37,485 nucleotides of DNA from Cognatilysobacter lacus (GTDB lineage: Bacteria; Pseudomonadota; Gammaproteobacteria; Xanthomonadales; Xanthomonadaceae). The position numbers and the translations under genes are program-made. Where the stretch lies: assembly GCF_008274655.1 (NCBI RefSeq), contig NZ_VTRV01000007.1, positions 1 to 37,485 on the forward strand, given 5' to 3'. Positions 1 to 8,019 of the stretch are shown here, one piece after another; the stretch's first letter is position 1, and every line of letters begins with the position of its first letter. The notes beneath the pieces are model-generated. The model was not told the DNA's origin and did not search any database. It saw only the letters and a list, made by a program, of their open reading frames with translations.

Positions 1-75
1 CGTGCGCCCGCGGGCGGGCGAAAGGACCGTTTCCTCAGCCGTCAGCGCGCGCGGGCAGCGGCGCCCGGCGGCCGA

Positions 76-813
76 TCAGAACTTCGCGCCCACCGGCAGG
101 TAGCGCCACGAACCCGGCGGCATCGCACCGGCCGGTCCCTTGCCAATCCCGACCTTGCCGATGCGCAGCCGGCGGATCGACAGCACCTCGAGCCCCACCT
201 GCCGACACATGTCCTGCAGCTGGCCTTCGCGCGCCGCGCGGATCGCGAAGCGCAGACGGTTCTCGTTCTGCCAGCTCACGTTGCACGGCGGCAGCGGCCG
301 GCCCCGGTAGGAAAGCCCGAACTTCAGGCGGCCGATACCGTAGGGAACGATCTCGCCCTGTATCTCCACGAGGTATTCGTGCTCGATCTCGTCGGCGTCC
401 TCGGTGAGGCGACGCCAGACCCGGCCGTCCTGCGTGAGCACCATCAGGCCGCTCGCGCCCCTTTCCAAGGGCACCAGGGGCGTTAGGCGATGAAAATGCC
501 GATCGAGGATGCGGATGTCCGACGGATCATCGGCCCAACGCGATTCGGGCGTGATCAGCGCGCCGGCGGGTGACCGGCCCTCGATCGCATCGATCCCTAC
601 CGGCTTGTGCAGCAAAACCGTGGCCGGCTCGACGTTTTCGAGCTTGGCACGCTCGTCGAGCAGCACGGTCTGGTTCTCGACCGGGCGCTGCGGCGCGTCC
701 ACGACCTGTCCGTCGACCGTGACCCAGCCGTTGCGGATGTATTTTTCGGCCTCGGTGCGCGTGCAGCCGAAGAGCTGGGCCACGCGTTGGGCGAGTCGGA
801 CGGGCTCGGGCAT
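76..813 (-). CDS. RluF-like S4-domain pseudouridine synthase family protein with altered catalytic site
   Basis: 245 aa. An N-terminal S4 RNA-binding domain (about residues 1-48, with EAEKYIRNGWVTVDGQ) is followed by an RsuA/RluB/RluE/RluF-type synthase domain (HKPVG at 69-73, GLMVLTQDG at 122-130, EHEYLVEIQG at 144-153). Members of this family isomerise uridine to pseudouridine in rRNA; the layout is closest to RluF. The start is the ATG at 813, where homology begins; upstream in-frame sequence looks non-coding. Oddity: family enzymes carry RLD at the active site, but here residues 115-119 read PLERG, so the universally required Asp is Glu117. It may be inactive, or act as an RNA-binding protein. 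It diverges from the RIO kinase gene across 162 bp. Confidence 0.9.
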   Translation of the reverse strand: MPEPVRLAQRVAQLFGCTRTEAEKYIRNGWVTVDGQVVDAPQRPVENQTVLLDERAKLENVEPATVLLHKPVGIDAIEGRSPAGALITPESRWADDPSDIRILDRHFHRLTPLVPLERGASGLMVLTQDGRVWRRLTEDADEIEHEYLVEIQGEIVPYGIGRLKFGLSYRGRPLPPCNVSWQNENRLRFAIRAAREGQLQDMCRQVGLEVLSIRRLRIGKVGIGKGPAGAMPPGSWRYLPVGAKF

Positions 814-975
814 CGGGATGTCCGGAATCGGGCCGACGAGTGTAGCGGCCGCGCGGCGGCGCCTCGTACCGACGCATCTATCGGTGCCAGCGGCGACGGA
901 CGCTTCGTCCCCCCGGCCGGTTTCCTGCAACACTAGGCGCCCGTCGCGCTGGAGCGCGACCCGACAGCGGATTCC

Positions 976-1839
976 GTGAAGACACCCCCCAGCCTGCAGG
1001 CACTGATCGACGACGGCGTCATCGACGAAGTGTTGCGTCCGCTCAAGAGCGGCAAGGAAGCAGCGGTCTACGTGGTTCGCAGCGGCGACGACGTGCGCTG
1101 CGCGAAGGTCTACAAGGACATGGCACAGCGCAGCTTCAAGCAGCGCGTCCAGTACCAGGAAGGCCGCAAGGTGCGCGGCAGCCGCGAGACCCGCGCGATC
1201 GGCAAGGCCACCAACTACGGCCGCAAACAGCAGGAAACCGCATGGAAGAACGCGGAGGTCGACGCGCTGTACCAGTTGCGCGACGCCGGCGTCCGCGTGC
1301 CGGAGCCCCACGGCTACTACCACGGCGTCCTAGTGATGGAGCTGGTCACCGACGCCGAAGGATTCTCCGCGCCCAGGCTCGGCGAGGTCGAGCTGACGCC
1401 CGAACAGGCACGTGAATTCCACCGCGTGCTGGTCCGCCAGGTGGTGTTGATGCTCTGCTGCGGCCTCATCCACGGCGACCTGTCGGAATACAACGTGCTC
1501 GTCGATCCCTCCGGCCCGGTGGTCATCGACTTTCCGCAGGTGGTGAGCGCGGCCGGCAACAATGCCGCGCGCACGATGCTGCTGCGCGACGTCAACAACC
1601 TGACTGCGAGCCTCGGCCGCTGGGCGCCCGAACTTTTCGATACCTGGTACGGCGAGGAGATGTGGGCTTTGTTCGAAGCCGGCGAGCTGAGGCCCGACAG
1701 CGAGCTCACGGGACGCTTCGTGCACGACACGCGGCGGGTCGACCTGGCGAGCGTCCGCGATGCGATCAACGATGCCCGCGAACTCGCGCTCATCCGCCAG
1801 CAGGGCCGCGAGGCGCGGGACGCGGACGACGGCGATTGA
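976..1839 (+). CDS. RIO1-type serine/threonine protein kinase
   Basis: 287 aa, predicted cytoplasmic. It has the RIO-kinase signature: a glycine-poor ATP loop (KSGKEAAVYVV, 24-34), a lysine in CAKVYK (K44), the catalytic loop HGDLSEYNVL (D168, N173) and the metal-binding Asp in VVIDFPQ (D185). All key residues are present, so it should be an active atypical kinase. RIO kinases act in ribosome maturation in eukaryotes and archaea; bacterial substrates are poorly known. The start is GTG at 976; the next in-frame ATG (about residue 49) lies inside the kinase core. The neighbour on the other strand is an RNA-modification-like protein, which fits a ribosome theme but does not prove it. Confidence 0.92.
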   Translation: MKTPPSLQALIDDGVIDEVLRPLKSGKEAAVYVVRSGDDVRCAKVYKDMAQRSFKQRVQYQEGRKVRGSRETRAIGKATNYGRKQQETAWKNAEVDALYQLRDAGVRVPEPHGYYHGVLVMELVTDAEGFSAPRLGEVELTPEQAREFHRVLVRQVVLMLCCGLIHGDLSEYNVLVDPSGPVVIDFPQVVSAAGNNAARTMLLRDVNNLTASLGRWAPELFDTWYGEEMWALFEAGELRPDSELTGRFVHDTRRVDLASVRDAINDARELALIRQQGREARDADDGD

Positions 1840-1842
1840 GCA

Positions 1843-1860
1843 GGCCCGCGGTCGCGGGTC
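1843..1860. terminator. Short GC hairpin between convergent genes
   Basis: GGCCCGC, loop GGTC, GCGGGTC: a 7-bp stem with one G-T pair between the stop of the RIO kinase gene and the stop of the DUF4386 gene, overlapping the latter. There is no T-run. It could end both transcripts, but the support is structural only. Confidence 0.35.
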
Positions 1861-2578
1861 AGGCGCGGGCGAGCGCCTTGTGGAATGCCTGGACGTCGAC
1901 ACCGCGCACCAGCAACCACAGCGCGAACGAGAGTTCGGCGACGAGGCAGGGAAGCATCAGGAACGGGAACAGCTGGCCCTGCAGGTGCGGCATGAGCAGC
2001 AACAGCGTGCTGTTGACGACGTAGCACGCGCCCGCGAGCTGCATCGCCGTGCCGATCAGGCGCGGCAGGTAGCCCGAGCGCCGGATCAGGTAGCCCTCCA
2101 CCAGGCACACGGCGCCGAAGAACACCAGGCCCACGCCGAAACCGTATTCGTGGATGCGAATAGCGAGGTAGCCGAGCGCCTGAAGTTGCGGGGCATCCAA
2201 CCCGGCCAGGTATGCCGGGTGTCCCTCAGACAGGAACAGCGGTACGAGCAGCAGCAACTTGTTCGCCACGAGTACCGCGGTCTGGATCAGGTTGAGCAGG
2301 AGCACGAGCAGCGCGAGCCGCGCGCTTGTCGGCCGCAACAACAGGTAGATGACCCACATCACGAACACGTCGCAGACGTGCATCAGCAGGTCGACCGCGA
2401 TGCCGGTGCGCCACAGGCCCGGCGTCGCGGCGATATGCGCTGCCGTTGCGGCCGCGTCTCCCGATGCCACCATCGACCCGCGCACGAACAGTTCGCCGAA
2501 AATGCCTGCCGCGATGATCACGAGGTAAAGCAGGCCGCCAAGACGGGCGTGGTTCTGCGGGTACGGGGGCGTCGTCAT
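1859..2578 (-). CDS. DUF4386 family integral membrane protein
   Basis: 239 aa, six to seven hydrophobic segments (about 15-35, 56-80, 88-115, 140-165, 175-196, 203-226). The pattern, starting with a short hydrophilic N-terminus followed by ARLGGLLYLVIIAAGIFGE and a late GVGLVFFGAVCLVEGYLI segment, matches the DUF4386 family of inner-membrane proteins of unknown function. The start is ATG 2578, preceded by GAGGATG about 6 nt upstream; longer in-frame readings add only basic low-complexity sequence. It faces another membrane-protein gene (2860) across a 281-bp divergent gap. No catalytic motif is visible, so no activity is proposed. Confidence 0.85.
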   Translation of the reverse strand: MTTPPYPQNHARLGGLLYLVIIAAGIFGELFVRGSMVASGDAAATAAHIAATPGLWRTGIAVDLLMHVCDVFVMWVIYLLLRPTSARLALLVLLLNLIQTAVLVANKLLLLVPLFLSEGHPAYLAGLDAPQLQALGYLAIRIHEYGFGVGLVFFGAVCLVEGYLIRRSGYLPRLIGTAMQLAGACYVVNSTLLLLMPHLQGQLFPFLMLPCLVAELSFALWLLVRGVDVQAFHKALARA

Positions 2579-2712
2579 GGGCATCCTCGGCGTCGATGCA
2601 GGATCGCATCGCGGGCCGTCGCCCGCACGTGGCGTTCGGGCCCGGGGCCTGCGGCACTTGCCGTCCTGGAATCGCGACGCGCGCGTTACGCGAACGCCGC
2701 ACCACGACGCGG

Positions 2713-2724
2713 CGTGCATGCACG
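2713..2724. promoter_or_regulatory. Perfect 12-bp palindrome in divergent intergenic region (candidate operator)
   Basis: CGTGCATGCACG is a perfect dyad. Adding one unpaired base extends it (GGCGTGCATGCACGACGCC, 2711-2729). It lies midway in the 281-bp gap between two divergent membrane-protein genes, which has no other recognisable content. The placement suits a shared operator; no regulator gene is adjacent, and chance is possible at this base composition. Confidence 0.3.
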
Positions 2725-2859
2725 ACGCCTCTCCACCTGGCTGCGAGGCAGCCATCCAGCTGATCGTCATCGCCGTGCCGATCGACGAGCGGCGCGCGCA
2801 AGGGTCTTCGCGTAGGCATTCTTCGCCGAGCCGCATGAGGATGCGGAACTGGAGCCGCA

Positions 2860-3597
2860 ATGTCCGCAATCCCCGTTGGTGCCCCCGTCCCCGCGGTTCC
2901 GCGCGGTGCTCCGCTGTATCCGCGCGCCGCGTTCTACTACCTGTTGGCGACCGTTGGCGCCGTGGCGGCGTTCGTTCCGTCGTACTTCTCGCGCCTGCAG
3001 GAGAACGATGCGGTCCGCCACGCGCACGGCATCGTCGGTTTCGCGTGGATGCTGCTGCTGGTGACGCAGGCCTTCCTGATGCGTTCGCGCAAGGTCGCGT
3101 TGCATCGCCGTCTCGGAAAGGCGGCGTATGTGCTGGCGCCGGCCTTCGTCATCTCCGGGCTGCTGATCGTGCGTGCGATGGCTTCGGGAGCTACCGGCTT
3201 CGAGCAACACTTCGGCGCGCGACTGGCGTGGGTCGATCTGCTCTCGGTCTCGACGTTCGGTACGTGCGTGTACATGGCGATTCGCGACCGGCGCCAGGTG
3301 CAGTTGCATGCACGGTGGATGACCTGCACCGCGCTGCTGTTGCTGCCGCCGGTGTTCGTGCGGCTGGAACAGGCGCTGCCATTCATCCACTCCTTCGAGC
3401 AGGCGATGAACGTGGCGTTCGGCCTGACCGAGTTGATCATCGTGCTGCTCCTTGTCGGCGACTTCCGGCAGGGGCAACGCAGGCTGCCGTATCGGGCGTT
3501 GCTGGCTGTAACGGCGGCCCAGCAGGTGGGCTTCGTGATGCTGGACGGCGTGCCCGGCTGGGCGGCGTTCGCCTATTCGCTGGGCCATCTCGGCTGA
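2860..3597 (+). CDS. Multi-pass membrane protein with conserved histidines (DUF2306-like)
   Basis: 245 aa with about seven hydrophobic segments (starting near residues 23, 49, 81, 118, 150, 185 and 209). Histidines lie at membrane edges: HAHGIVGFAWM (about 50-60), LHRRLGKAAYVL (about 81-92) and VQLHARWM. This arrangement resembles DUF2306-type and other small proteins suspected to bind haem or quinone, but I cannot confirm a family. The start is ATG 2860 with GGAG 6 nt upstream. The gene is transcribed away from the DUF4386 gene and followed by 271 bp without a gene. Function unknown. Confidence 0.85.
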   Translation: MSAIPVGAPVPAVPRGAPLYPRAAFYYLLATVGAVAAFVPSYFSRLQENDAVRHAHGIVGFAWMLLLVTQAFLMRSRKVALHRRLGKAAYVLAPAFVISGLLIVRAMASGATGFEQHFGARLAWVDLLSVSTFGTCVYMAIRDRRQVQLHARWMTCTALLLLPPVFVRLEQALPFIHSFEQAMNVAFGLTELIIVLLLVGDFRQGQRRLPYRALLAVTAAQQVGFVMLDGVPGWAAFAYSLGHLG

Positions 3598-3868
3598 GTC
3601 GTCGCATTCGCGTGGCGTCCGCGCGACCCCACGCGCGTGGATGCGACGGTCGCGGCGGAAACGCTCGCGTGTGCCTCGCGGCGGGCGCCGGATGGGGTTT
3701 TCATCTGCACTTCCTGCGACTGCCCGCACTGCGGTTGCACGCTGTCGCGCGCCACACGGGACGCGAAGGACGCGATTCGCCTGTGGAAATGACGCTGCAA
3801 CGCCGTGGCATTGACCCAGCCGTCGCGCCCGCTTGCCCAGCATCCGTGCATCGACCGGAGAGCCTCGC
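3598..3868. other. Intergenic, no gene seen
   Basis: 271 bp between the membrane-protein gene and the glutaredoxin-like gene. Long open frames cross it on both strands, but they lack start signals and have the Arg/Ala/Pro-rich composition of GC-rich shadow frames. No tRNA, strong hairpin or clear promoter was seen. Confidence 0.5.
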
Positions 3869-4135
3869 ATGCAGCAAGACCAGGAACCCACGTCCCAGCG
3901 CGCCACCGTCTATCGCATGGTGCTGCCCGACCACGTCTGTCCATACGGCCTGAAGGCCGTCGACCTGCTGACCCGCAACGGGTTCGACGTCGACGACCGG
4001 CACCTGACGTCGCGCGAGGAGACCGAGAGCTTCAAGCAGGAACACGGCCTGATGACCACGCCGCTGGTTGTCGTGGGCGAGGAACGCGTCGGCGGCGCGG
4101 ATGACCTGGAGCGCTGGTTGGCCAAGCGCGCCTGA
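3869..4135 (+). CDS. Glutaredoxin-like protein with single-cysteine CPYG motif
   Basis: 88 aa with a thioredoxin fold of the glutaredoxin class: beta strand ATVYRMVL, active site CPYG at 24-27, helix LKAVDLLTRNGF, then the cis-proline segment TTPLVVVGEERVGG and a C-terminal helix DDLERWLAKR. Classical dithiol glutaredoxins have CPYC; the second cysteine here is Gly, so a monothiol mechanism (glutathionylation exchange or iron-sulfur handling) is more likely than disulfide exchange. The start is ATG 3869 with GGAG upstream; an upstream in-frame ATG (3833) would add 12 residues without homology. It is a stand-alone gene with 243 bp of gene-free sequence downstream. Confidence 0.85.
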   Translation: MQQDQEPTSQRATVYRMVLPDHVCPYGLKAVDLLTRNGFDVDDRHLTSREETESFKQEHGLMTTPLVVVGEERVGGADDLERWLAKRA

Positions 4136-4338
4136 CCGGGCGCGGGTGCGCATCGATCGTTGCCGAGCGGCTCGGGCGGCTTTGTGACTGTCGCTCGGCA
4201 GTCAACCGCCGCAAGCCTCCCGTCGTCCCTTTTCCGCGGCACGGCAGCATCGTCACCGGCCGCAAGCCGGACGATGTTCGCGCGTTCACGGCGGCGCTCC
4301 TCCACGCGCTGCACTGACGCGCCGCGCTCGACACACCT

Positions 4339-4368
4339 GCGCCATCGCGGCATTCACCGCGATGGCGC
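4339..4368 (-). terminator. Perfect 12-bp hairpin downstream of the alcohol dehydrogenase gene
   Basis: GCGCCATCGCGG, loop CATTCA, CCGCGATGGCGC: a perfect 12-bp stem with a 6-nt loop, 10 bp beyond the dehydrogenase stop. There is no T-run, so it may be a Rho-assisted end, an RNA-stabilising hairpin or a bidirectional end. The rest of the 4136-4378 gap holds no gene. Confidence 0.55.
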
Positions 4369-4378
4369 CTGCCGTGGA

Positions 4379-5431
4379 TCAGGCAGCGAGCGACGCGATG
4401 TCGATGACGAAGCGGTACTTGACGTCGCTGCGCAACATGCGCTCGTAGGCCTCGTTGATGCCGTCGGCCGGGATCATTTCGATATCCGAAACGATGCCGT
4501 GCTCCGCGCAGAAGTCGAGCATTTCCTGCGTTTCGGCAATGCCGCCGATCAGCGAGCCCGCGATCGAGCGGCGACCGAAGATCAGCAGGCCGATGCTCGG
4601 GCTCGGATGCGGATCAGCCGGCACGCCGACCAGGCAGAGCGTGCCGTCGCGCTTGAGGAGCGAGGTGAACGCGTCGAGCACGTGCGGCGCGGCGACGGTG
4701 TCGAGGATGAAGTCGAAGCTGCCCGCGTGCGCGGCCATCGCGCTGGCGTCGCGCGAGACGACGACTTCGTCGGCGCCCAGTTTGTGCGCATCCGCGCGCT
4801 TGCTTTCCGACGTGGTGAACGCGACCACGTGCGCGCCCATCGCATGCGCGAGCTTGATGCCCATGTGGCCCAGCCCACCGATGCCGACGATGCCGACCTT
4901 CTTGCCGGGGCCGACGTTCCAGTGCCGCAGCGGCGAGTAGGTGGTAATCCCGGCGCACAGCAGCGGCGCGACCGCGGCCAGCTGCGCGTCGGGGTGTCGG
5001 ATGCGCAGGACGAAGCGCTGGTCGACGACGATGCGCTGCGAATAGCCGCCCAGGGTGTAACCCGGCGGATCCTGCGTTGCGCCGTTATAGGTGCCGGTAA
5101 ATCCGTTCGTGCAGTACTGCTCCAGCCCTTCGCCACACGCCGCGCAATGCTGGCAGCTGTCGACCAGGCAGCCGACGCCGACCGTGTCACCCACCTTGAA
5201 TCCCGAAACGTCGCCGCCGACAGCGCTCACGCGGCCGACGATCTCGTGGCCCGGAACGCAGGGATACCGGGTGCCCGACCACTCGGAGCGCACGGTGTGC
5301 AGGTCGGAATGGCAGACGCCGCAGAACGCGATGTCGATCTGCACGTCGCCGGGGCCGGGCGCGCGGCGCTCGATGTCGAGGCCGACGAGAGGCTGGTCGG
5401 CGGCGTGGGCTCCATACGCTTTGACGGTCAT
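4379..5431 (-). CDS. NAD(P)-dependent zinc alcohol dehydrogenase (CAD/YahK type)
   Basis: 350 aa, full length for the cinnamyl-alcohol-dehydrogenase-like MDR family, which reduces aldehydes (often with NADPH) in the cytoplasm. Catalytic zinc ligands include C40 and H62 with E63 (GVCHSDLH, PGHEIVGRV). The structural zinc cysteines are C93, C96, C99 and C107. A Rossmann motif, GIGGLGHMGIKLAHAMGA, sits in the middle. The start is ATG 5431 (MTVKAYGAHAA) with AGGAA 8 nt upstream. The gene lies 192 bp downstream of a small lipoprotein gene on the same strand and probably has its own promoter. YahK-like aldehyde reduction is the likely activity; the substrate is not readable from sequence. Confidence 0.93.
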   Translation of the reverse strand: MTVKAYGAHAADQPLVGLDIERRAPGPGDVQIDIAFCGVCHSDLHTVRSEWSGTRYPCVPGHEIVGRVSAVGGDVSGFKVGDTVGVGCLVDSCQHCAACGEGLEQYCTNGFTGTYNGATQDPPGYTLGGYSQRIVVDQRFVLRIRHPDAQLAAVAPLLCAGITTYSPLRHWNVGPGKKVGIVGIGGLGHMGIKLAHAMGAHVVAFTTSESKRADAHKLGADEVVVSRDASAMAAHAGSFDFILDTVAAPHVLDAFTSLLKRDGTLCLVGVPADPHPSPSIGLLIFGRRSIAGSLIGGIAETQEMLDFCAEHGIVSDIEMIPADGINEAYERMLRSDVKYRFVIDIASLAA

Positions 5432-5623
5432 GGACGGCGTTCCTGGGGTGGGGAACACCGAGCGTACGCGGCGGCGCGTTACCCGGGCACGACGTCACAG
5501 GTCCAGTGTGTTCCGACGCCCCGCGAAATCGCCCGTTCGCGCCCACGCTGCCGGAGATACGCAACGCGCCGTTCGCGGCGTACCAGGCGGCGGCCCCGCG
5601 CCGTATTTGCCGAGATCCCGGAT

Positions 5624-5950
5624 TCAGCGCGGCGGCTTTGCGCTCTCGTCGGCCGATGTCTCGTCAGAGGTCGTGGAGCTGGCGGAGCTGCTCGCCCCCG
5701 CGTCGCTACCGGCCATGTTGGCGCGGCCGGTGAGGACCGACGCGCCCGACGAACCCGATCGACCGCGCACATCGTCCGAGGTGCCGACAGCGCCATACGC
5801 GCCGATCGCGCGCGTGCCGGCTGCGGACGCTGCGGCCGCGCCGGCTACCGGGTTGGAGGAGGGCGTGGTCATGCCGGACATGTCGCCCGTCGCGCAGGCG
5901 GACAGGGCCGTGGCCACAACAAGGAATGCAAGAGTGCGGATCGGGCGCAT
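5624..5950 (-). CDS. Small Ser/Ala/Gly-rich lipoprotein of unknown function
   Basis: 108 aa. Arg residues and a hydrophobic core (TLAFLVVATAL) lead into a lipobox, L-S-A-C with C19, so it should be a lipid-anchored envelope protein. The mature part is low complexity, rich in Ser, Ala, Gly and Thr, with no recognisable domain; it may be disordered. The start is ATG 5950; the longer open frame to 6349 overlaps the divergent GFA gene and is rejected. It lies upstream of the dehydrogenase gene in the same direction. No family assigned. Confidence 0.7.
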   Translation of the reverse strand: MRPIRTLAFLVVATALSACATGDMSGMTTPSSNPVAGAAAASAAGTRAIGAYGAVGTSDDVRGRSGSSGASVLTGRANMAGSDAGASSSASSTTSDETSADESAKPPR

Positions 5951-6106
5951 GGGAGCCTCCAGGCCGCCACCGGGCGTGGCGCGCGTCGTGGAAACGCTAG
6001 CCGCATGCGCATGACGCCGGGGCGAAACGCAGGCGGTCCGCGCGTCGCCAACTTGATGCGACGTTGATATCCGTGCGGCCAGCATGGCTGTTCCAGGAGG
6101 CGCGCC

Positions 6107-6589
6107 ATGCGGCTCGAAGGTTCCTGCCACTGCGGCCGGGTGCGCTTCCACTGCGAGGCCTACGCACCCGTCCCGTACCAGCTCTGCTACTGCTCCATCT
6201 GTCGGAAGACGGCGGGCGGGAGCGGCAGTGCGATCAACCTCGGCGCGCGGGCCGATACGCTGGTGGTGGAAGGGCGCGAACATCTCGGCGTGTATCGCGC
6301 ACGCATCCGCGACGGCGATGACTGTCGCCTCAGCGGTGGCCGACGCCACTTCTGCACGTCATGCGGCAGTGCGCTCTGGCTGTTCGACCCGGAGTGGCCG
6401 GAGTACGTGCACCCGCACGCCTCGGCGATCGACACAGCCTTGCCGGTGGCCACCGAGCGCGTCCACATGATGCTGGGTTCGAAGGCGAACTGGGTGCCTG
6501 TCCCGGAGGGCCCCGTCGACATTCACTTCGACGAATACCCCGAGGAATCGCTGGAGGAATGGCACCGGCGCCATGGCGCGCTGGGCTGA
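6107..6589 (+). CDS. GFA family (glutathione-dependent formaldehyde-activating-like) zinc protein
   Basis: 160 aa. The zinc-binding cysteine pattern of the GFA/CENP-V fold is clear: GSCHCGRVRF (C7, C9), CYCSICRKTAGG (C27, C29, C32) and FCTSCGSALW. The founding member was described as assisting S-hydroxymethylglutathione formation; most homologues have unknown roles. The start is ATG 6107 with a strong AGGAGG 8 nt upstream. It is transcribed divergently from the small lipoprotein gene. The neighbouring dehydrogenase and old yellow enzyme are on the other strand, so no operon is implied. Confidence 0.9.
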   Translation: MRLEGSCHCGRVRFHCEAYAPVPYQLCYCSICRKTAGGSGSAINLGARADTLVVEGREHLGVYRARIRDGDDCRLSGGRRHFCTSCGSALWLFDPEWPEYVHPHASAIDTALPVATERVHMMLGSKANWVPVPEGPVDIHFDEYPEESLEEWHRRHGALG

Positions 6590-6719
6590 GGCGCGATGCC
6601 GCGTTGTGCTGCGCGGCGCCGATCCAACGCACATGCCGCGACGCGACGGGCGCGCGCGTCATCGGCATCGCCGACGCCGCAGCGGTCGCTTCCAAACAAA
6701 CCCGCGATGGCGGCTGCGG

Positions 6720-7835
6720 TCAGGATGCGACCTGGTCCAGCGTCGGGTAGTCCGCGTAGCCCGACGCGCCGCCCGCGTAGAACGTGTCGCGGTTCGGCGT
6801 GTTCAGCGGTGCACCTTCGCGGAAGCGGCGCACGAGGTCCGGATTCGCGAGGAACGGCACACCGAACGCCACGGCATCGGCGCGGCCTTCGCGTATGGCG
6901 GCCTCGGCCATGTCGCGGTCGTAGCCGTTGTTGACGATCCACGTGCCGCCGAACTTCGCGCGCAAGGCGGCATAGTCGAACGGCTGCGCATCGCGGCGCC
7001 CGCCGGTCGCGCCCTCGATCACGTGGATGTAGGCCACGCCGAGCGCGTCGAGCCGTTGCACGGCGCGCTCGAACAACGGCTGCGGGTTCGAGTCGTGGGC
7101 ATCGTTCGACGGCGTGACCGGCGCCAGCCGCACACCGACGCGGTCGCCGCCGATGGCAGCGACGCACGCCGTCGCGACTTCATCCAGGAAACGCGTGCGG
7201 TTTTCGATGCTGCCGCCGTACTCGTCGTCGCGATGATTGCTGCCGTCGCGAAGGAACTGGTCGATCAGGTAACCGTTCGCGGCATGGATCTCGATGCCGT
7301 CGAAGCCGGCCTGCATGGCGTTCCGCGCGGCAGCGGCGAAGTCGCGCACGATGCCCGGGATCTCGTCGAGGCGGAGCGCGCGCGGTTCGGAGACGTCGAC
7401 GAAGCCTTCGGGCGTGAACGTCTTGGTCTTCGCGCGGATCGCGCTCGGCGCCACCGGAACTTCGCCCGCGGGCAGCAGCGAGGTGTGCGAAATGCGCCCG
7501 ACGTGCCACAGCTGCACCACGATGCGGCCGCCGCGGCGGTGCACCTCGTCGGTGACGCGCCGCCAGCCCTCGATCTGCGCCCCGGTATAGATGCCCGGCG
7601 TCGAGATGTAGCCCTGCGCCAGCACGTTCACCTGCGTCGCTTCGGTAATGATCAGGCCAGCGGTCGCGCGCTGGCCGTAGTACTCCGCGGCGAGCGGAGA
7701 GGGCACGAGGCCTTCGGCCGCGCGGCTGCGCGTCAGCGGCGCCATCACCATCCGGTTCGCGCAGTCGATCGCGCCGATGCGGATCGGGTCGAACAGCGAG
7801 GGCGCGTGGTGCGCGGCCGGTTTCGTATCGCTCAT
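6720..7835 (-). CDS. nemA: Old yellow enzyme, alkene reductase (N-ethylmaleimide reductase type)
   Basis: 371 aa, full length. A TIM-barrel flavoprotein that binds FMN and uses NADPH to reduce activated C=C bonds and nitro groups of electrophiles. Visible motifs: DPIRIGAIDCANRMVMAPLT at the N-terminus, VQLWHVGR around 107-114, substrate-anion-binding H184 and N187 with Y189 in the HAANGYLIDQF segment, and YGGSIENRTRF. These match the NemA subgroup rather than YqjM types. The start is ATG 7835. In enterics nemA is controlled by a TetR repressor next door; none is visible here, so regulation is unknown. Confidence 0.93.
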   Translation of the reverse strand: MSDTKPAAHHAPSLFDPIRIGAIDCANRMVMAPLTRSRAAEGLVPSPLAAEYYGQRATAGLIITEATQVNVLAQGYISTPGIYTGAQIEGWRRVTDEVHRRGGRIVVQLWHVGRISHTSLLPAGEVPVAPSAIRAKTKTFTPEGFVDVSEPRALRLDEIPGIVRDFAAAARNAMQAGFDGIEIHAANGYLIDQFLRDGSNHRDDEYGGSIENRTRFLDEVATACVAAIGGDRVGVRLAPVTPSNDAHDSNPQPLFERAVQRLDALGVAYIHVIEGATGGRRDAQPFDYAALRAKFGGTWIVNNGYDRDMAEAAIREGRADAVAFGVPFLANPDLVRRFREGAPLNTPNRDTFYAGGASGYADYPTLDQVAS

Positions 7836-7982
7836 GCGCGGGCTGCCTGTCTCAAGTCGACGTACAGGATGCGCTCGCCGACGTTACCGGTGCCTCGCGG
7901 TTGCACGGATGCTTTGTTGCGCTGGCGCGCATTGAAGCTGCCCGCCATTGTTGGCGCGCGTCGGCGATGCCGTCGCAGACGG

Positions 7983-8012
7983 CGCACCGGATGCGTCGGC
8001 GCGCCCGGTGCG
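7983..8012 (-). terminator. GC hairpin downstream of the peroxiredoxin gene
   Basis: CGCACCGG paired with CCGGTGCG across a 14-nt loop, 7 bp beyond the peroxiredoxin stop. There is no T-run. A plausible 3' end structure, not proven. Confidence 0.4.
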
Positions 8013-8019
8013 CAGCCGC

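Noticed and set aside
1-75. Region left of the RluF-like stop, with a CGCCCGCGGGCG palindrome
   Set aside because: Too short and GC-biased to judge; may belong to a neighbour outside the window, so no feature was called.
2577-3953. 458-codon plus-strand frame over the 7TM gene and both its flanks
   Set aside because: Arg/Gly/Ala-rich; overlaps the clear membrane-protein gene in another frame and crosses the glutaredoxin start.
4160-6067. 635-codon open frame across the dehydrogenase region on the plus strand
   Set aside because: Covers the minus-strand dehydrogenase and lipoprotein genes; its Arg/Ala/Asp-rich sequence shows no fold or family motif.
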